Source: Cellulomonas aerilata (lineage in GTDB: Bacteria > Actinomycetota > Actinomycetes > Actinomycetales > Cellulomonadaceae). Taken from it: a stretch of DNA of 64,000 nucleotides. Made by a program: the position numbers and the translations under genes. Positions 52,218 to 60,926 of the stretch are shown piece after piece. Numbering within the stretch: position 1 is the stretch's first letter; each line of letters opens with the position of its first letter. Below the pieces are notes generated by a model. That model had not been told where the DNA came from and ran no database searches. It saw only the letters and a list, made by a program, of their open reading frames with translations. Location: positions 124,001 to 188,000 of the forward strand of contig NZ_BJYY01000018.1 of the NCBI RefSeq assembly GCF_007991755.1, read 5' to 3'.

Positions 52218-53839
52218 GCGTCTGATCCTCCCCCGGCGGCGACGCCGTCCGGGATGTCGTCGGTCTTCCGTCGGGCACGCGCCCACAGTCCGGCGCCCAC
52301 GAGTGCGGCGCCGAGGACTCCCGCCGCCCCGAGCCGGCCCCACGGCGGGCCGTCCGCCTCGACCCCCGAGGCCGACTCCTGCCCGGCGGCGTCCGCCTGG
52401 ACCGACCCGCCGTCGTCCGCGCGGGCTGCCGGCGGCGTGGCCGTCGACCCGTCCGACGGGAGGGCGGGTCCGAGCGGCCACGGCAGCTGCAGCTCGTCCT
52501 GCGTGTACGTCGGCTCCCAGAGCTCCACGACGCCGTCGGGCCCGCGCTCGGTCATGGTCGGCGCCGGCGGGTCGTCCTCGAAGGCCCACCGGACGCCGCC
52601 GTAGAAGGGGTGCACGTCGGGGTACCCGGCCGGGTCCTCGGCGAGCATCGTCGGGAGCGAGAGACCACCGAAGCCGTACGACGTGGCGAAGCCGACGTCG
52701 TTCGGGTGGTTGGCGTTGCGGACGAGCGACTGGAGCACCTGGTTACCGGTCGCCGCGGGCCAGCGCTCCATCACCAGCGCGAGCGCACCGGCGGTGAGCG
52801 CCGACGCCCCCGACGTGCCGCTGTTCATGACGTCGGACTCCCATCTGCCGTCCACGAGGCCACCAGCGGTGAGGTCCACGCCGGGAGCCATGATCGTCGC
52901 CCGCCCTGCCCCACCCTCGTAGGGAGCGACCGCGACCGCTGCGCCCGGGTCCGTCGTGACGGACCGGCTCTCGGTGACGTAGTCGACCGGCCGCCAGTCG
53001 GCGGAGTTGAACTCCGCAGCGAGACCGTCCTGGTCCCCGGCGACGACGTTGACCACGCCGTCGAGGTCGCCGAAGCCGAGGATGGACCCGTCCGGACCCT
53101 CGTTGCCCGCGCCGTTGACGAAGACGACCCCGTCCGCGATGCCCTCGTTGACGACGTCCTGGACGTCGGCTCGCCAACCCACCGTGACCAGGACGACGTC
53201 GGGGTCGGCGGCGAGCACCTCGCGGAGGAACTCGCCGTCGTCGCGCTCACCGTGCAGGCAGGCGAACGACGGCCCCGTGCGTCGCTCCTCCCGCGTGTCG
53301 TACACGGCGTACGTCCGGAGCGTCGCGCCCGGGGCGATGCCGGCGAGGCCGCGTCCGTCGGGCGGCCGGGTGCCCTGGCCGTTGCCCACGAGCATCGCGG
53401 CCATCGAGGCGGTGTGCCAGGTGACCTCCGAGATCGGACCGGACGGGACCGACGCGGGCCCGTCGGTGCCGGACATCGGCTGCTCGCACCGCGTGCCGCT
53501 GGGGACGACGTCCTGGCCCTGGAGCTCGGGGGCGTCGGGGTAGATCGGGGCGTCGAGGAGGGCGATGGTGACGCCGTCGCCGGTCACCTGCTGGTGCGCG
53601 TCCCGGACACCCATCGCGTCGATCCACCACTGCCCGGCGTCGAACTGCTCCGACCGATCCGCCGCGGCCGCCTGCGCCGCCGGGAGGGTACCGGCGAGAC
53701 CGGCTGCCGCGAGGGCGACGGCGGCGCGCGCACCTCGACCCACGGCACGCCTCCCGCCGGTCGGTGCACCTCCCCCGGCGTCGTGCGCGGAGGTGACCCG
53801 GTCCGGGCACCCGCGGCCCCGATGCACCGTCCACGTCAT
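52214..53839 (-). CDS. Second mycosin-like S8 subtilase, intact triad
   Basis: A 541-residue subtilase. After a signal region (about residues 36-60) the catalytic residues are Asp96 (TIALLDAP), His142 (VTWHTASMAAM), oxyanion Asn246 (VNGAGNEG) and Ser343 (NSGTSGASALTAG), all in consensus form. A Pro/Ala/Asp-rich spacer and a C-terminal transmembrane anchor (GRLGAAGVLGAALVGAGLW) end the protein, as in mycosins. The ATG at 53839 overlaps the preceding stop (ATGA). Unlike the other copy it should be fully active, perhaps processing secreted substrates of this locus. Confidence 0.88.
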   Translation of the reverse strand: MTWTVHRGRGCPDRVTSAHDAGGGAPTGGRRAVGRGARAAVALAAAGLAGTLPAAQAAAADRSEQFDAGQWWIDAMGVRDAHQQVTGDGVTIALLDAPIYPDAPELQGQDVVPSGTRCEQPMSGTDGPASVPSGPISEVTWHTASMAAMLVGNGQGTRPPDGRGLAGIAPGATLRTYAVYDTREERRTGPSFACLHGERDDGEFLREVLAADPDVVLVTVGWRADVQDVVNEGIADGVVFVNGAGNEGPDGSILGFGDLDGVVNVVAGDQDGLAAEFNSADWRPVDYVTESRSVTTDPGAAVAVAPYEGGAGRATIMAPGVDLTAGGLVDGRWESDVMNSGTSGASALTAGALALVMERWPAATGNQVLQSLVRNANHPNDVGFATSYGFGGLSLPTMLAEDPAGYPDVHPFYGGVRWAFEDDPPAPTMTERGPDGVVELWEPTYTQDELQLPWPLGPALPSDGSTATPPAARADDGGSVQADAAGQESASGVEADGPPWGRLGAAGVLGAALVGAGLWARARRKTDDIPDGVAAGGGSDA

Positions 53840-54567
53840 CCGTACGGCCGGCTCTCGTCCTCCGGACCGTGGGTACCCCGCTCGTCCGCCGGTCCACGCG
53901 CACCCGGCTCGCCCGCCGGTCCGTGCAGATCGCGCTCGTCCGCCGGTGCGTGCGAACCCTGCTCGCCCGCCGGTGCGTGCGAACCCCGCTCGCCCGCCGG
54001 TCCGTGCGTACCGCGCTCGTCCGCCGGTCCGTACGCACCCCGCTCGTCCGCCGGTCCGCGCGTACCCGGCTCGTCGCTCCTGGCCGCATCGGCCGCGTCG
54101 GCCGGCCCTCCGCGCGAGCCGTCGACGCGCTCGCTCCCCGGGGCGGCGTGCTCCTGGGCGGCCTCGTCCGCCAGCGCGGACGGGTGCGCCTCGACGAACG
54201 CCGTCGCCGTGCCGGCGACGTCCGCCGCGTTCCTCTCGGCCGCCGCGGCGTAGGCGTCCACCGCCGCTGCGTAGCTCGAGGCGGCGTCGGTCTCCAGGGT
54301 CTCGACCCTGCTCACCGCCGTGCGGAGTGCCTCGCGCAGCTCGACGAGGTCCTCGCGGACCTGGTCGGCCGCGAGCCGGTGGTGGGCGACGGCGAGCTGC
54401 CACGTCTCCGCGAGCGACGTGGCAGCCGGTGAGCTCCCGAAGATGTGGCCGGTGGGCACGGTCCGTGCCCGGTCCGCGGCCGCTTCCCCTCGGTCGACCG
54501 GTATCCGGCCGGCGACGGCCGCGACGGCCTGGAGGTCGACCTCCAGGCCGTCACCGGCGACGCTCAC
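53836..54567 (-). CDS. ESX-type helical protein with C-terminal 9-residue repeats
   Basis: A 243-residue protein. Residues about 1-135 are predicted helical (DLQAVAAVAGRIPVDRGEA, AADQVREDLVELREALRTAV), consistent with an ESX/WXG-like hairpin but without a WXG or YxxxD/E motif. The tail is hydrophilic and repetitive: eight 9-residue units such as GPADERGTH and GPAGERGSH. No signal peptide. GTG at 54567 overlapping the WXG100 stop. Probably a secreted partner or substrate of the system. Confidence 0.7.
   Translation of the reverse strand: MSVAGDGLEVDLQAVAAVAGRIPVDRGEAAADRARTVPTGHIFGSSPAATSLAETWQLAVAHHRLAADQVREDLVELREALRTAVSRVETLETDAASSYAAAVDAYAAAAERNAADVAGTATAFVEAHPSALADEAAQEHAAPGSERVDGSRGGPADAADAARSDEPGTRGPADERGAYGPADERGTHGPAGERGSHAPAGEQGSHAPADERDLHGPAGEPGARGPADERGTHGPEDESRPYG
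53845..54060. repeat. 27-bp tandem array, 8 units
   Basis: Eight in-frame 27-base units encode 9-residue repeats of the form (R/H/Y)GPA(D/G)ERG(T/S/A). They fill the 3' end of the ESX-type helical gene and end two codons before its stop. Confidence 0.85.
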
Positions 54568-54854
54568 TGGAACGTGGCGGCGTTCGCCCGCTCGGTCTCG
54601 ATGGAGGTCGTACGGACCTGCTCGACGGCGACGGGGATCTTCGCGAGGGCGTCCGCCATCTCCAGGAAGGCGCGGTCGCAGCGCGTCTTGAACTGGTCGT
54701 ACGCGGCGCGGGAGTCCGTGTCGTCGCCCCACTCGGCCATCGTCGAGCGGAGCTCGCCGGTGAGCTGCTCGTAGCCCGCGCGCAGCTGGCTGTCCGTGGC
54801 CCGCAGCTTCGCAGCGATGGCCTCGAGACCGGAGAACGGGATCTTCGTGATCAT
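54564..54854 (-). CDS. WXG100-family T7SS protein
   Basis: A 96-residue helical hairpin protein. The turn carries WG-D (EWGDD, W42-G43) rather than a strict WXG, and two amphipathic helices flank it (GLEAIAAKLRATDSQLRAGYEQL; SRAAYDQFKTRCDRAFLEMADAL). No C-terminal YxxxD/E signal is seen. It is paired with the next gene upstream, 50 bases away, as expected for the EsxA/EsxB-like heterodimer. AAGG precedes the ATG at 54854. Confidence 0.82.
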   Translation of the reverse strand: MITKIPFSGLEAIAAKLRATDSQLRAGYEQLTGELRSTMAEWGDDTDSRAAYDQFKTRCDRAFLEMADALAKIPVAVEQVRTTSIETERANAATFQ

Positions 54855-54904
54855 GGGTCAAGCCTTTCCGTGGTCGGGTCCGGTGGTCACTGCATCTCCG
54901 GTGG

Positions 54905-55228
54905 TCACTGCATGCGAGCGGAGAGCGGGGTGACGTTCTGGCGGAACACCGAGCTGCTCTCCTCCTCGGACGCGGACGCCTTCGTGTCGACCGAGGCGAG
55001 ACGGGACGAGAAGACCTCGAACTCCCGGATGAGGCGGTTGGCGTCCTCGATCCACGAGTTCGCGAGCTGGAAGAACGCGTTGGCGCCCTGGCCCGCGTAC
55101 TGGCCCTGCAGCCCGCTCACCTCACCGGTGAGGCTGCTGACCTGGCCGTTGAACTCGCTCTGCTTCGCGCTGACCTTCTGGGCGGCGCGCGATTGTGCGC
55201 CGATCTCCAGCTGTGTCCTGTCCGCCAT
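54905..55228 (-). CDS. WXG100-like T7SS protein (YAG at the WXG position)
   Basis: A 107-residue protein with the WXG100 size and fold. The turn reads QGQYAGQGANAFF, with Y44-A45-G46 where WXG is expected, and the flanking helices are typical (QSRAAQKVSAKQSEFNGQV; SWIEDANRLIREFEVFSSRL). First gene of the long minus-strand operon, with a strong ribosome site (GGGGAGGAA) before the ATG at 55228. High translation would fit a secreted structural substrate. The operon promoter must lie in 55229-55439. Confidence 0.82.
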   Translation of the reverse strand: MADRTQLEIGAQSRAAQKVSAKQSEFNGQVSSLTGEVSGLQGQYAGQGANAFFQLANSWIEDANRLIREFEVFSSRLASVDTKASASEEESSSVFRQNVTPLSARMQ

Positions 55229-55439
55229 GCTTTCCTCCCCAGTTCGCCGAGAACGAGTGCGTCCGCCCCGCTCCCACGTCCGTCGAGCGCGACACCGCCG
55301 CCCAGCGGGGAGCGTACCGACGAGGGCACCCGTCGGCCACGTCAACCACCCCACGGGATGACGGGTGACCTCACGACGCCGCTGATCGCGTACCGGCCGT
55401 GGACCGCGTGCGCGCCGCGCCGGCCCGATGGCGACGTGC

Positions 55440-56483
55440 CTACGAGGCGCCGCCCTGCTGCGCCGTCGCCCACACCTGTCCCCATCCCGGCGCGAGCTCG
55501 GCGGCCCGGCGGGTGGCCAGGACGAGGCTCGCCTCGCGGGCGATGCCCTGCCCGGCGATGTCGAACGCCGTCCCGTGGTCGACCGAGACCCGCACGACGG
55601 GCAGCCCGACGGTGATGTTCACGCCGTCGTCGCCGTACACGGCCTTGAACGGGGCGTGGCCCTGGTCGTGGTAGCACACGACCACGAGCTTCCAGCGGCC
55701 CTTCACGGCCGCGGGGATCAGGGCGTCGGCAGGCAGCGGCCCGACGGCGTTGATGCCCTGCTCCCGCGCCGCCGCGATGGCCGGCGCGAGCACGTCGGCG
55801 TCCTCGTCGCCGAAGAGGCGCTCCTCACCGGCGTGCGGGTTGAGCCCGGCGACCCCGATCGGCTCGTCGGGGCGGCCCAGCGCGCGGGCGAAGGCGCCGA
55901 CGAGCTGCAGCACGTCCCCGGTGCGCTGGACGGTGACGTCCTCGATGGCCCGGCGCAGGGACACGTGGGTGGTCAGGTGGAAGAAGTACAGCTCCCCCGC
56001 CGACAGCACGAGGCTGAAGTTGGCGACGCCGAACTCGTGGGCGAGCAGCTCGGTGTGCCCCGGCCAGCGGTGCCCACCGGCGTGCATCGCCGCCTTGTTC
56101 AGCGGCGGCGTGACGATGCCGTCGACCACGCCGTCCCGGGCCAGGGCGCAGGCGGTGATCACCGACCGGGCCGCGGCGTCCCCGGCCTCCGGGCTGATCC
56201 TGCCGTAGGGCACGTGGGCGAGCGAGGGCCCGTCCTGGACCACCTCGATGGTGCCGGGCTCGTTCGTGGCGTCCTGCGGTGAGGCCACCACGCGCACCGC
56301 ACCGGGGTCGCCCCCCACCGCCTCGGCCCCCTTGCGGAGGGAGTCGGCGTCCCCGATCACGACCGGCCGGCAGAGGCTGCGCAGGTCCTCGTGACCCAGC
56401 AGGGTGCGGGCGGTGATCTCCGGGCCGATCCCCGCCACGTCCCCGAGGGTGACGGCCAGGGTCGGCAGCTGCTGCTCGCTCAC
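55440..56483 (-). CDS. pdxA: PdxA-family dehydrogenase, probably D-threonate/erythronate 4-phosphate type
   Basis: A 347-residue NAD- and metal-dependent dehydrogenase. PdxA family features include LGDVAGIGPEI near the start, GHTELLAHEFG, HDQGHAPFKAVYGDDGVNIT and SVDHGTAFDIAG (metal and substrate residues). In vitamin B6 synthesis PdxA oxidises 4-phosphohydroxythreonine. Here it follows a DUF1537 kinase and a permease, which points to the PdxA2 role in D-threonate or D-erythronate breakdown to dihydroxyacetone phosphate. GTG at 56483, overlapping the kinase stop. Confidence 0.88.
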   Translation of the reverse strand: MSEQQLPTLAVTLGDVAGIGPEITARTLLGHEDLRSLCRPVVIGDADSLRKGAEAVGGDPGAVRVVASPQDATNEPGTIEVVQDGPSLAHVPYGRISPEAGDAAARSVITACALARDGVVDGIVTPPLNKAAMHAGGHRWPGHTELLAHEFGVANFSLVLSAGELYFFHLTTHVSLRRAIEDVTVQRTGDVLQLVGAFARALGRPDEPIGVAGLNPHAGEERLFGDEDADVLAPAIAAAREQGINAVGPLPADALIPAAVKGRWKLVVVCYHDQGHAPFKAVYGDDGVNITVGLPVVRVSVDHGTAFDIAGQGIAREASLVLATRRAAELAPGWGQVWATAQQGGAS

Positions 56484-57664
56484 TCGAAGCTCCTGTCCCG
56501 CCGCACGTCCTGCGCGGCTGTGATCAACACGTCGGTGTCCCCGAAGCCGCCGGCCTTGGTGGCGACGGCCAGTCCAGCGGCCCAGCCGCCCACGAGCCTG
56601 CCGAGCGGCACCCCCGGGGCGATCTGGCCGTGCAGGCGGATGCCGGTGGCCTCGAGCTCGGCCATGACGGCTCGTGCCCCGTCACCCCCGGTCACGACCA
56701 GTCCGGCGACGGTCGCCCGGCGCAGCACCGCGGTCGCGGCGCCGGCCAGCCGGTCGGCGACCAGCACCGGGGTCACCGCTGCCCCGCCCCGCTCCGGTGC
56801 CCTCAGCAGCAGCACCTCCGGCTGCTGCTCGGCGGAGGCGAGCACGGCGTCGACGAACTGCGCCCAGGCGGTGTCGTCGAGCAGCTGCTCGCCGGTCGGC
56901 TCGTGGCAGACGGCGCCGGCGGCGACGAGGGCGCGGGACTGCTCGCGAGCGGCGTCGTGCAGCGACGTGACCACGACCAGCGCGGTGAGCGTGGGCGCCT
57001 CGCCCCGCCACATCTCGGCCAGCGGCTCGGCGAGCCCGGCGGAGCCGACGGCGACGGCCCGCTCGCCCAGCTCCACCACCGCGGTGGCCACCCGGTGCAG
57101 GTCGGCGTCGTCCTGGGCGTCGACGACGACCACCGGCCCCGCGGACAGGAGGGTGCGCGCCCAGTCGGCCGGTGACCCCTGCGGGTCCAGGGCCACGAGC
57201 GGGGCGTCGAGGAGCGCCGGGATGCTGCTCGTGGTCAGCGGCGTCACCGGATCGGTGCCGACCGCGGTCTCGCTGACCGGCGTGCCGCTCACCAGCAGCG
57301 TGCCGTCCCGCACGGTGCGCCCGACCGCCGGGAAGGCGGGGCACACGACGGCCACGACCCCCGGGGGCAGCGCTGACAGCACCGCGTGGATCTCGGCGGC
57401 CAGCTGCCCGCGCAGGGTCGAGTCGATCTTCTTGTACAGGTGACGCGCGCCCGCCGCCCTCAGGTCGCTGGTGGCCGCGCTCACGCGCCGGGCCGCCTCG
57501 TCCGGCGTGCACGCGCGCGAGTCCGTCGTGACCGCCAGCACCTCGGCAGCGGTCTCCGCCGGCACCAGCTGCAGCTCGGCCGTCCATCCGGCCCGGGCGA
57601 ACTGGACGGCGGTGTCGCCGGCGCCGGTGAGGTCGTCGGCGAGGACGGCGATGCGCAGGCTCAT
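56480..57664 (-). CDS. Four-carbon acid sugar kinase (DUF1537)
   Basis: A 394-residue kinase. N-terminal ADDLTGAGDTAVQFARAG holds the substrate Asp pair, LYKKIDSTLRGQLAAEI is the family signature, and the C-terminal nucleotide-binding part has VVTGGDGARAVMAELEATG. The family phosphorylates D-threonate, L-threonate or D-erythronate at the 4-position; which one is unknown here. It overlaps both neighbours (ATGA, GTGA), so the three genes form one operon with the permease first. Confidence 0.88.
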   Translation of the reverse strand: MSLRIAVLADDLTGAGDTAVQFARAGWTAELQLVPAETAAEVLAVTTDSRACTPDEAARRVSAATSDLRAAGARHLYKKIDSTLRGQLAAEIHAVLSALPPGVVAVVCPAFPAVGRTVRDGTLLVSGTPVSETAVGTDPVTPLTTSSIPALLDAPLVALDPQGSPADWARTLLSAGPVVVVDAQDDADLHRVATAVVELGERAVAVGSAGLAEPLAEMWRGEAPTLTALVVVTSLHDAAREQSRALVAAGAVCHEPTGEQLLDDTAWAQFVDAVLASAEQQPEVLLLRAPERGGAAVTPVLVADRLAGAATAVLRRATVAGLVVTGGDGARAVMAELEATGIRLHGQIAPGVPLGRLVGGWAAGLAVATKAGGFGDTDVLITAAQDVRRDRSFE

Positions 57665-58653
57665 GCGTCCACGTGGACGGGGACGGGCGCGAGCCCGCCC
57701 TCGCGCCTCAGCACGGCGGCGGCCACCACGGGCGCCAGGATCGCCGTCACGAGGACCGCCGCGGCGACCTGCGCGGTCGCGGTCCCCACGAAGGGCTCGA
57801 AGCTCGGGTCGGCGGCGGCGACGATCGCCGGCGTCGCCACGGCGTTGCCCGCCGTGGTCCCCGCGGCGAACCCGATCCCCGCCTTCGGCCCGCGGCGCAG
57901 GATGAACCGGTACGCGAGGTACAGCAGCCCGCCGGTGAAGAGGACGACACCCACGCCGATGACCAGGCCCGTCAGTCCGCCGGTGATCACGTTGCGGATG
58001 TTGATGCCGGCGCCGAGGGCGAACGCGAAGAAGGGGATCACGATGTTCGGCACCGGCTCGACCACCCGGCGCCACTCGGGGTCCACGTTGCCCACGACCA
58101 CTCCCAGCAGGAAGGGGACCACCGCTGCCAGCAGGGTGAGCAGCGGGATGTCCCCGAGCCCGGACGCGCCGAGGAAGAGCAGGACGAGGAACGGGCCGTC
58201 GTCGAAGGCGCTCGCGATGTAGGCCCCGCGGTCACGCTCGTCGCCGTACTGACCGGCGAAGGCCAGCCAGAGGCCACCGTTGCTGTTCGCGAAGCAGGTG
58301 ATCAGCGCGAGGATCGAGACGGTCCAGAACCCTTCGATCCCGGTGACCTGCCCGATCAGGACGACCACGGTCGCCGGGATGAGCGTCTTGAAGATCAGGA
58401 CGACGAGCGTGTGGCCGGCGACCGCGCCGCCGGTGCCGCCGGTGACCTGGGTGCCGGTCGCGAAGATGAGCAGCGCGATGAGCGCCAGGGCGCCGTCCTT
58501 GAACAACGCCGTGGTGAAGCTGCCGATCCCCAGGGCGTCCGGGGCGAAGGTCCCGACGAGCGACCCGAGCACCAGCGGTATGAGCATCAGCCCGCCCGGT
58601 ATCCGCTGCATGGTGGCGAACATGGGGAACCTCGACCGACCGTGCTCGCTCAT
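57661..58653 (-). CDS. KdgT-like 2-keto-3-deoxygluconate/acid sugar permease
   Basis: A 330-residue inner-membrane permease with about ten hydrophobic helices. MQRIPGGLMLIPLVLGSLVGTFAP is the standard KdgT start, and SNGGLWLAFAGQYGD and GTTAGNAVATPAIVAA are further family motifs. It likely imports the acid sugar processed by the downstream kinase and dehydrogenase. The ATG at 58653 has GAGGAGGT upstream. First gene of the operon. No regulator gene lies beside it. Confidence 0.88.
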   Translation of the reverse strand: MSEHGRSRFPMFATMQRIPGGLMLIPLVLGSLVGTFAPDALGIGSFTTALFKDGALALIALLIFATGTQVTGGTGGAVAGHTLVVLIFKTLIPATVVVLIGQVTGIEGFWTVSILALITCFANSNGGLWLAFAGQYGDERDRGAYIASAFDDGPFLVLLFLGASGLGDIPLLTLLAAVVPFLLGVVVGNVDPEWRRVVEPVPNIVIPFFAFALGAGINIRNVITGGLTGLVIGVGVVLFTGGLLYLAYRFILRRGPKAGIGFAAGTTAGNAVATPAIVAAADPSFEPFVGTATAQVAAAVLVTAILAPVVAAAVLRREGGLAPVPVHVDA

Positions 58654-58781
58654 GCCGACCTCCTCGTCGCGGCCCTGCGACGACAGGTCGCAGATCCCTG
58701 GCACGTGGTGCGCGCGTCAACGTGGCACGGGGTGGTGGGCCGCGCAACCGGGAGCGGAGCGCGCGCGTCGGGGCCGGTCCC

Positions 58782-60926
58782 TCAGCCCACGCCCTCCGCG
58801 GCGAGCGCGTCCGTGAGCAGCCCGACCAGGGCCTCGAGCTGCACGGTCGTGGACGGCGAGACGTCCTCCTCCTCCGCTCCGTCCAGCGCTCGGGCGGCCA
58901 GCCCGGACTTGCTGTCGATCAGCTTCGCGATCCGGGCGTCGACGGTCTGGGCGGCGATGATCCGCCACGCGGTGACGGGCTCGGTCTGGCCGATCCGGTG
59001 GATCCGGTCGATGGCCTGGGTCTGCTCCGCGTCGGTCCAGGACAGCTCGGCCAGGACAAGGTTCGACGCGACCTGCAGGTTCAGCCCCACACCCGCGGCC
59101 ATGAGGGAGCACACCACGATCGACACGTCCGGGTCGCCGGTGAAGGCCGCGATGTTCTTCTCGCGGGCCTTGGGCGTCTGGTCGCCGCGGATGGACGCGT
59201 AGCGGATGCCCCGGTCCGCGAAGGTCTGCTCGGCCTGGTCCATCACGTCGACGTGCTTGGCGAAGAACACCACCTTGCCGACGTTGCGGGCGAGCTGGGC
59301 GGCGTAGTCCGCGGCCAGCCCGGCCTTGGCCTGGCCGATCCGCCGGACCACCGTGAACACGTTCTCGCCACCGGCGTTCGAGGTCGAGTCCTTGAGCTCG
59401 GCCGCGGCCACCCGGCGCGCGAGCTCGTGGTCGATCCCGTCCACGACGGCGTCGTCACGCGCCTCCAGGGCTGACCGGTACCGCGAGACGAGCCGGCGGG
59501 CGAGCGCGACCTCCGCGGCGCGGATCGAGCGGCCGGCGGCGCCCTCGAGCTCGACCGGAAGGTCCGCCACCCGGCGGGCGGGGATGTCGGCCACCACGTC
59601 GACCTTGCGGCGGCGCACGATGCCCATGTCGATCACGCAGGTACGCGCGGCGGCGTAGAACCCCAGGTCGGCCGGGGTCAGCCCGGTCGCCTCGAGCGCG
59701 GCCTGCAGCGCACCCAGCGGCTGTGTGTCGTCGATCCAGCCGAGGAACTGCCAGATCGCCCGGAAGTCCTCGATGTCGTTGATCAGCGGGGTGCCGGTGA
59801 GCGCCATCAGCAGCGGCCGGCCGGCGCGGGCGCGGATCCGCTCCGAGAGCGCCAGGACGTGCTGCGAGCGCTGGGAGGTCTTGTTCTTGATGAAGTGGGC
59901 CTCGTCGACGACCATGCCGCGGAAGCCGAGGTCGCCGAGCCAGCCGACGTGCCGGTCCAGCAGCTCGTAGTTGACGATCACGACGTCGGCGAACCCGTCG
60001 ACGCGTTCGCCGTCGCCGTGGACGACCGTGGACCGCCGCTGGGGCGTCCACAGCCCGACCTCGTTGGCCCAGTTCGCCTTGACGACGTTGGGCGCCACGA
60101 CGAGCAGCGGGTAGGCGTCGGCCGCCTGGGCGGCGAGCAGGGCCTGCGCGGTCTTGCCGAGACCGGGCTCGTCCGCGAGCAGGAACGTCCGGTGGCCGGC
60201 CGCCGTCGCCGCGACGACCTGCGCCTGGTGCGGCATCAGCTCCCGCCCGTGGGGGGCGGTCCTGGACCGTGCCTCGGGCAGCGGCATGCAGGCGGGCGCT
60301 CCGGTGGCGGCGTGCTCGAAGGACCGGAAGAGAGGCTCCAGCAGCTCCCAGCCGGCCAGTCGTCGCGTGCGCGGAGCGGCCCGCTCCGCGGCGGCCTCGA
60401 AGTCCGGGGCGAGGAACGGGTTCGCGAGCTGGCGGGAGATGACCGACCGCGGGACCACCCGGGCCTCGGCGCCGGGCGCCGGTGCGGCAGGCGCGGCGGG
60501 CTCCGGCTCCTCGGGCGGCTCCAGCCCGCCCGCGCGCATCACGGTCGCCTTGAAGGCCCGCGCCGCGTCGGAGACCCGGGCGTCCTCGGCGAGCAGCGCG
60601 AGCAGCGAGGTGTCCCGGGCCGCGGTCCTGGCCAGCATCGTCGCGACCCCGTCGAGCCGCTTGAGCTCCTGGGTGCGCCGCGACGCGCTCGGGCCGCCGT
60701 CGGCCATCAACCGGGCTCGCTCCTCGCGCACCAGGAGTGCCACGACCTGGAACTTCGTGCGGACCGCCGGCCGCGTCGGCGGGCGCTGCACCGCGCTGTC
60801 CACCTCGCGGGCGAGCTCGGCGAGCACGGGGATGATCCCCTGCTCGGCGGCACGCGGGGCCCGGGCGCGCTGAGCGCCGCGGTCGGTGCGCGGGGCACCG
60901 GCGCCACGTCGGCCTGGTCGTGCCAC
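58782..60926 (-). CDS. SNF2-family DEAD/DEAH-box helicase
   Basis: A 714-residue cytoplasmic ATPase. Helicase motifs are in order: Q-like region HGRELMPHQAQVVAATAAGHR, motif I DEPGLGKTAQ, motif II VVDEAHFIKN, motif III ALTGTPLIND, motif V VVCSLMAAGVGLNLQVAS and motif VI QAIDRIHRIGQTEPV. The N-terminal 200 residues have no recognised domain. Related proteins remodel protein-DNA complexes or act in repair. GTG at 60926 behind GGAGGAG; an overlapping out-of-frame ATG gives no helicase sequence. Confidence 0.9.
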   Translation of the reverse strand: MARPGRRGAGAPRTDRGAQRARAPRAAEQGIIPVLAELAREVDSAVQRPPTRPAVRTKFQVVALLVREERARLMADGGPSASRRTQELKRLDGVATMLARTAARDTSLLALLAEDARVSDAARAFKATVMRAGGLEPPEEPEPAAPAAPAPGAEARVVPRSVISRQLANPFLAPDFEAAAERAAPRTRRLAGWELLEPLFRSFEHAATGAPACMPLPEARSRTAPHGRELMPHQAQVVAATAAGHRTFLLADEPGLGKTAQALLAAQAADAYPLLVVAPNVVKANWANEVGLWTPQRRSTVVHGDGERVDGFADVVIVNYELLDRHVGWLGDLGFRGMVVDEAHFIKNKTSQRSQHVLALSERIRARAGRPLLMALTGTPLINDIEDFRAIWQFLGWIDDTQPLGALQAALEATGLTPADLGFYAAARTCVIDMGIVRRRKVDVVADIPARRVADLPVELEGAAGRSIRAAEVALARRLVSRYRSALEARDDAVVDGIDHELARRVAAAELKDSTSNAGGENVFTVVRRIGQAKAGLAADYAAQLARNVGKVVFFAKHVDVMDQAEQTFADRGIRYASIRGDQTPKAREKNIAAFTGDPDVSIVVCSLMAAGVGLNLQVASNLVLAELSWTDAEQTQAIDRIHRIGQTEPVTAWRIIAAQTVDARIAKLIDSKSGLAARALDGAEEEDVSPSTTVQLEALVGLLTDALAAEGVG

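Noticed and set aside
55229-55439. TTGACG near 55338 as the -35 of the T7SS operon
   Set aside because: The only TANNNT element downstream is 23 bases away, too far for a normal promoter spacing.
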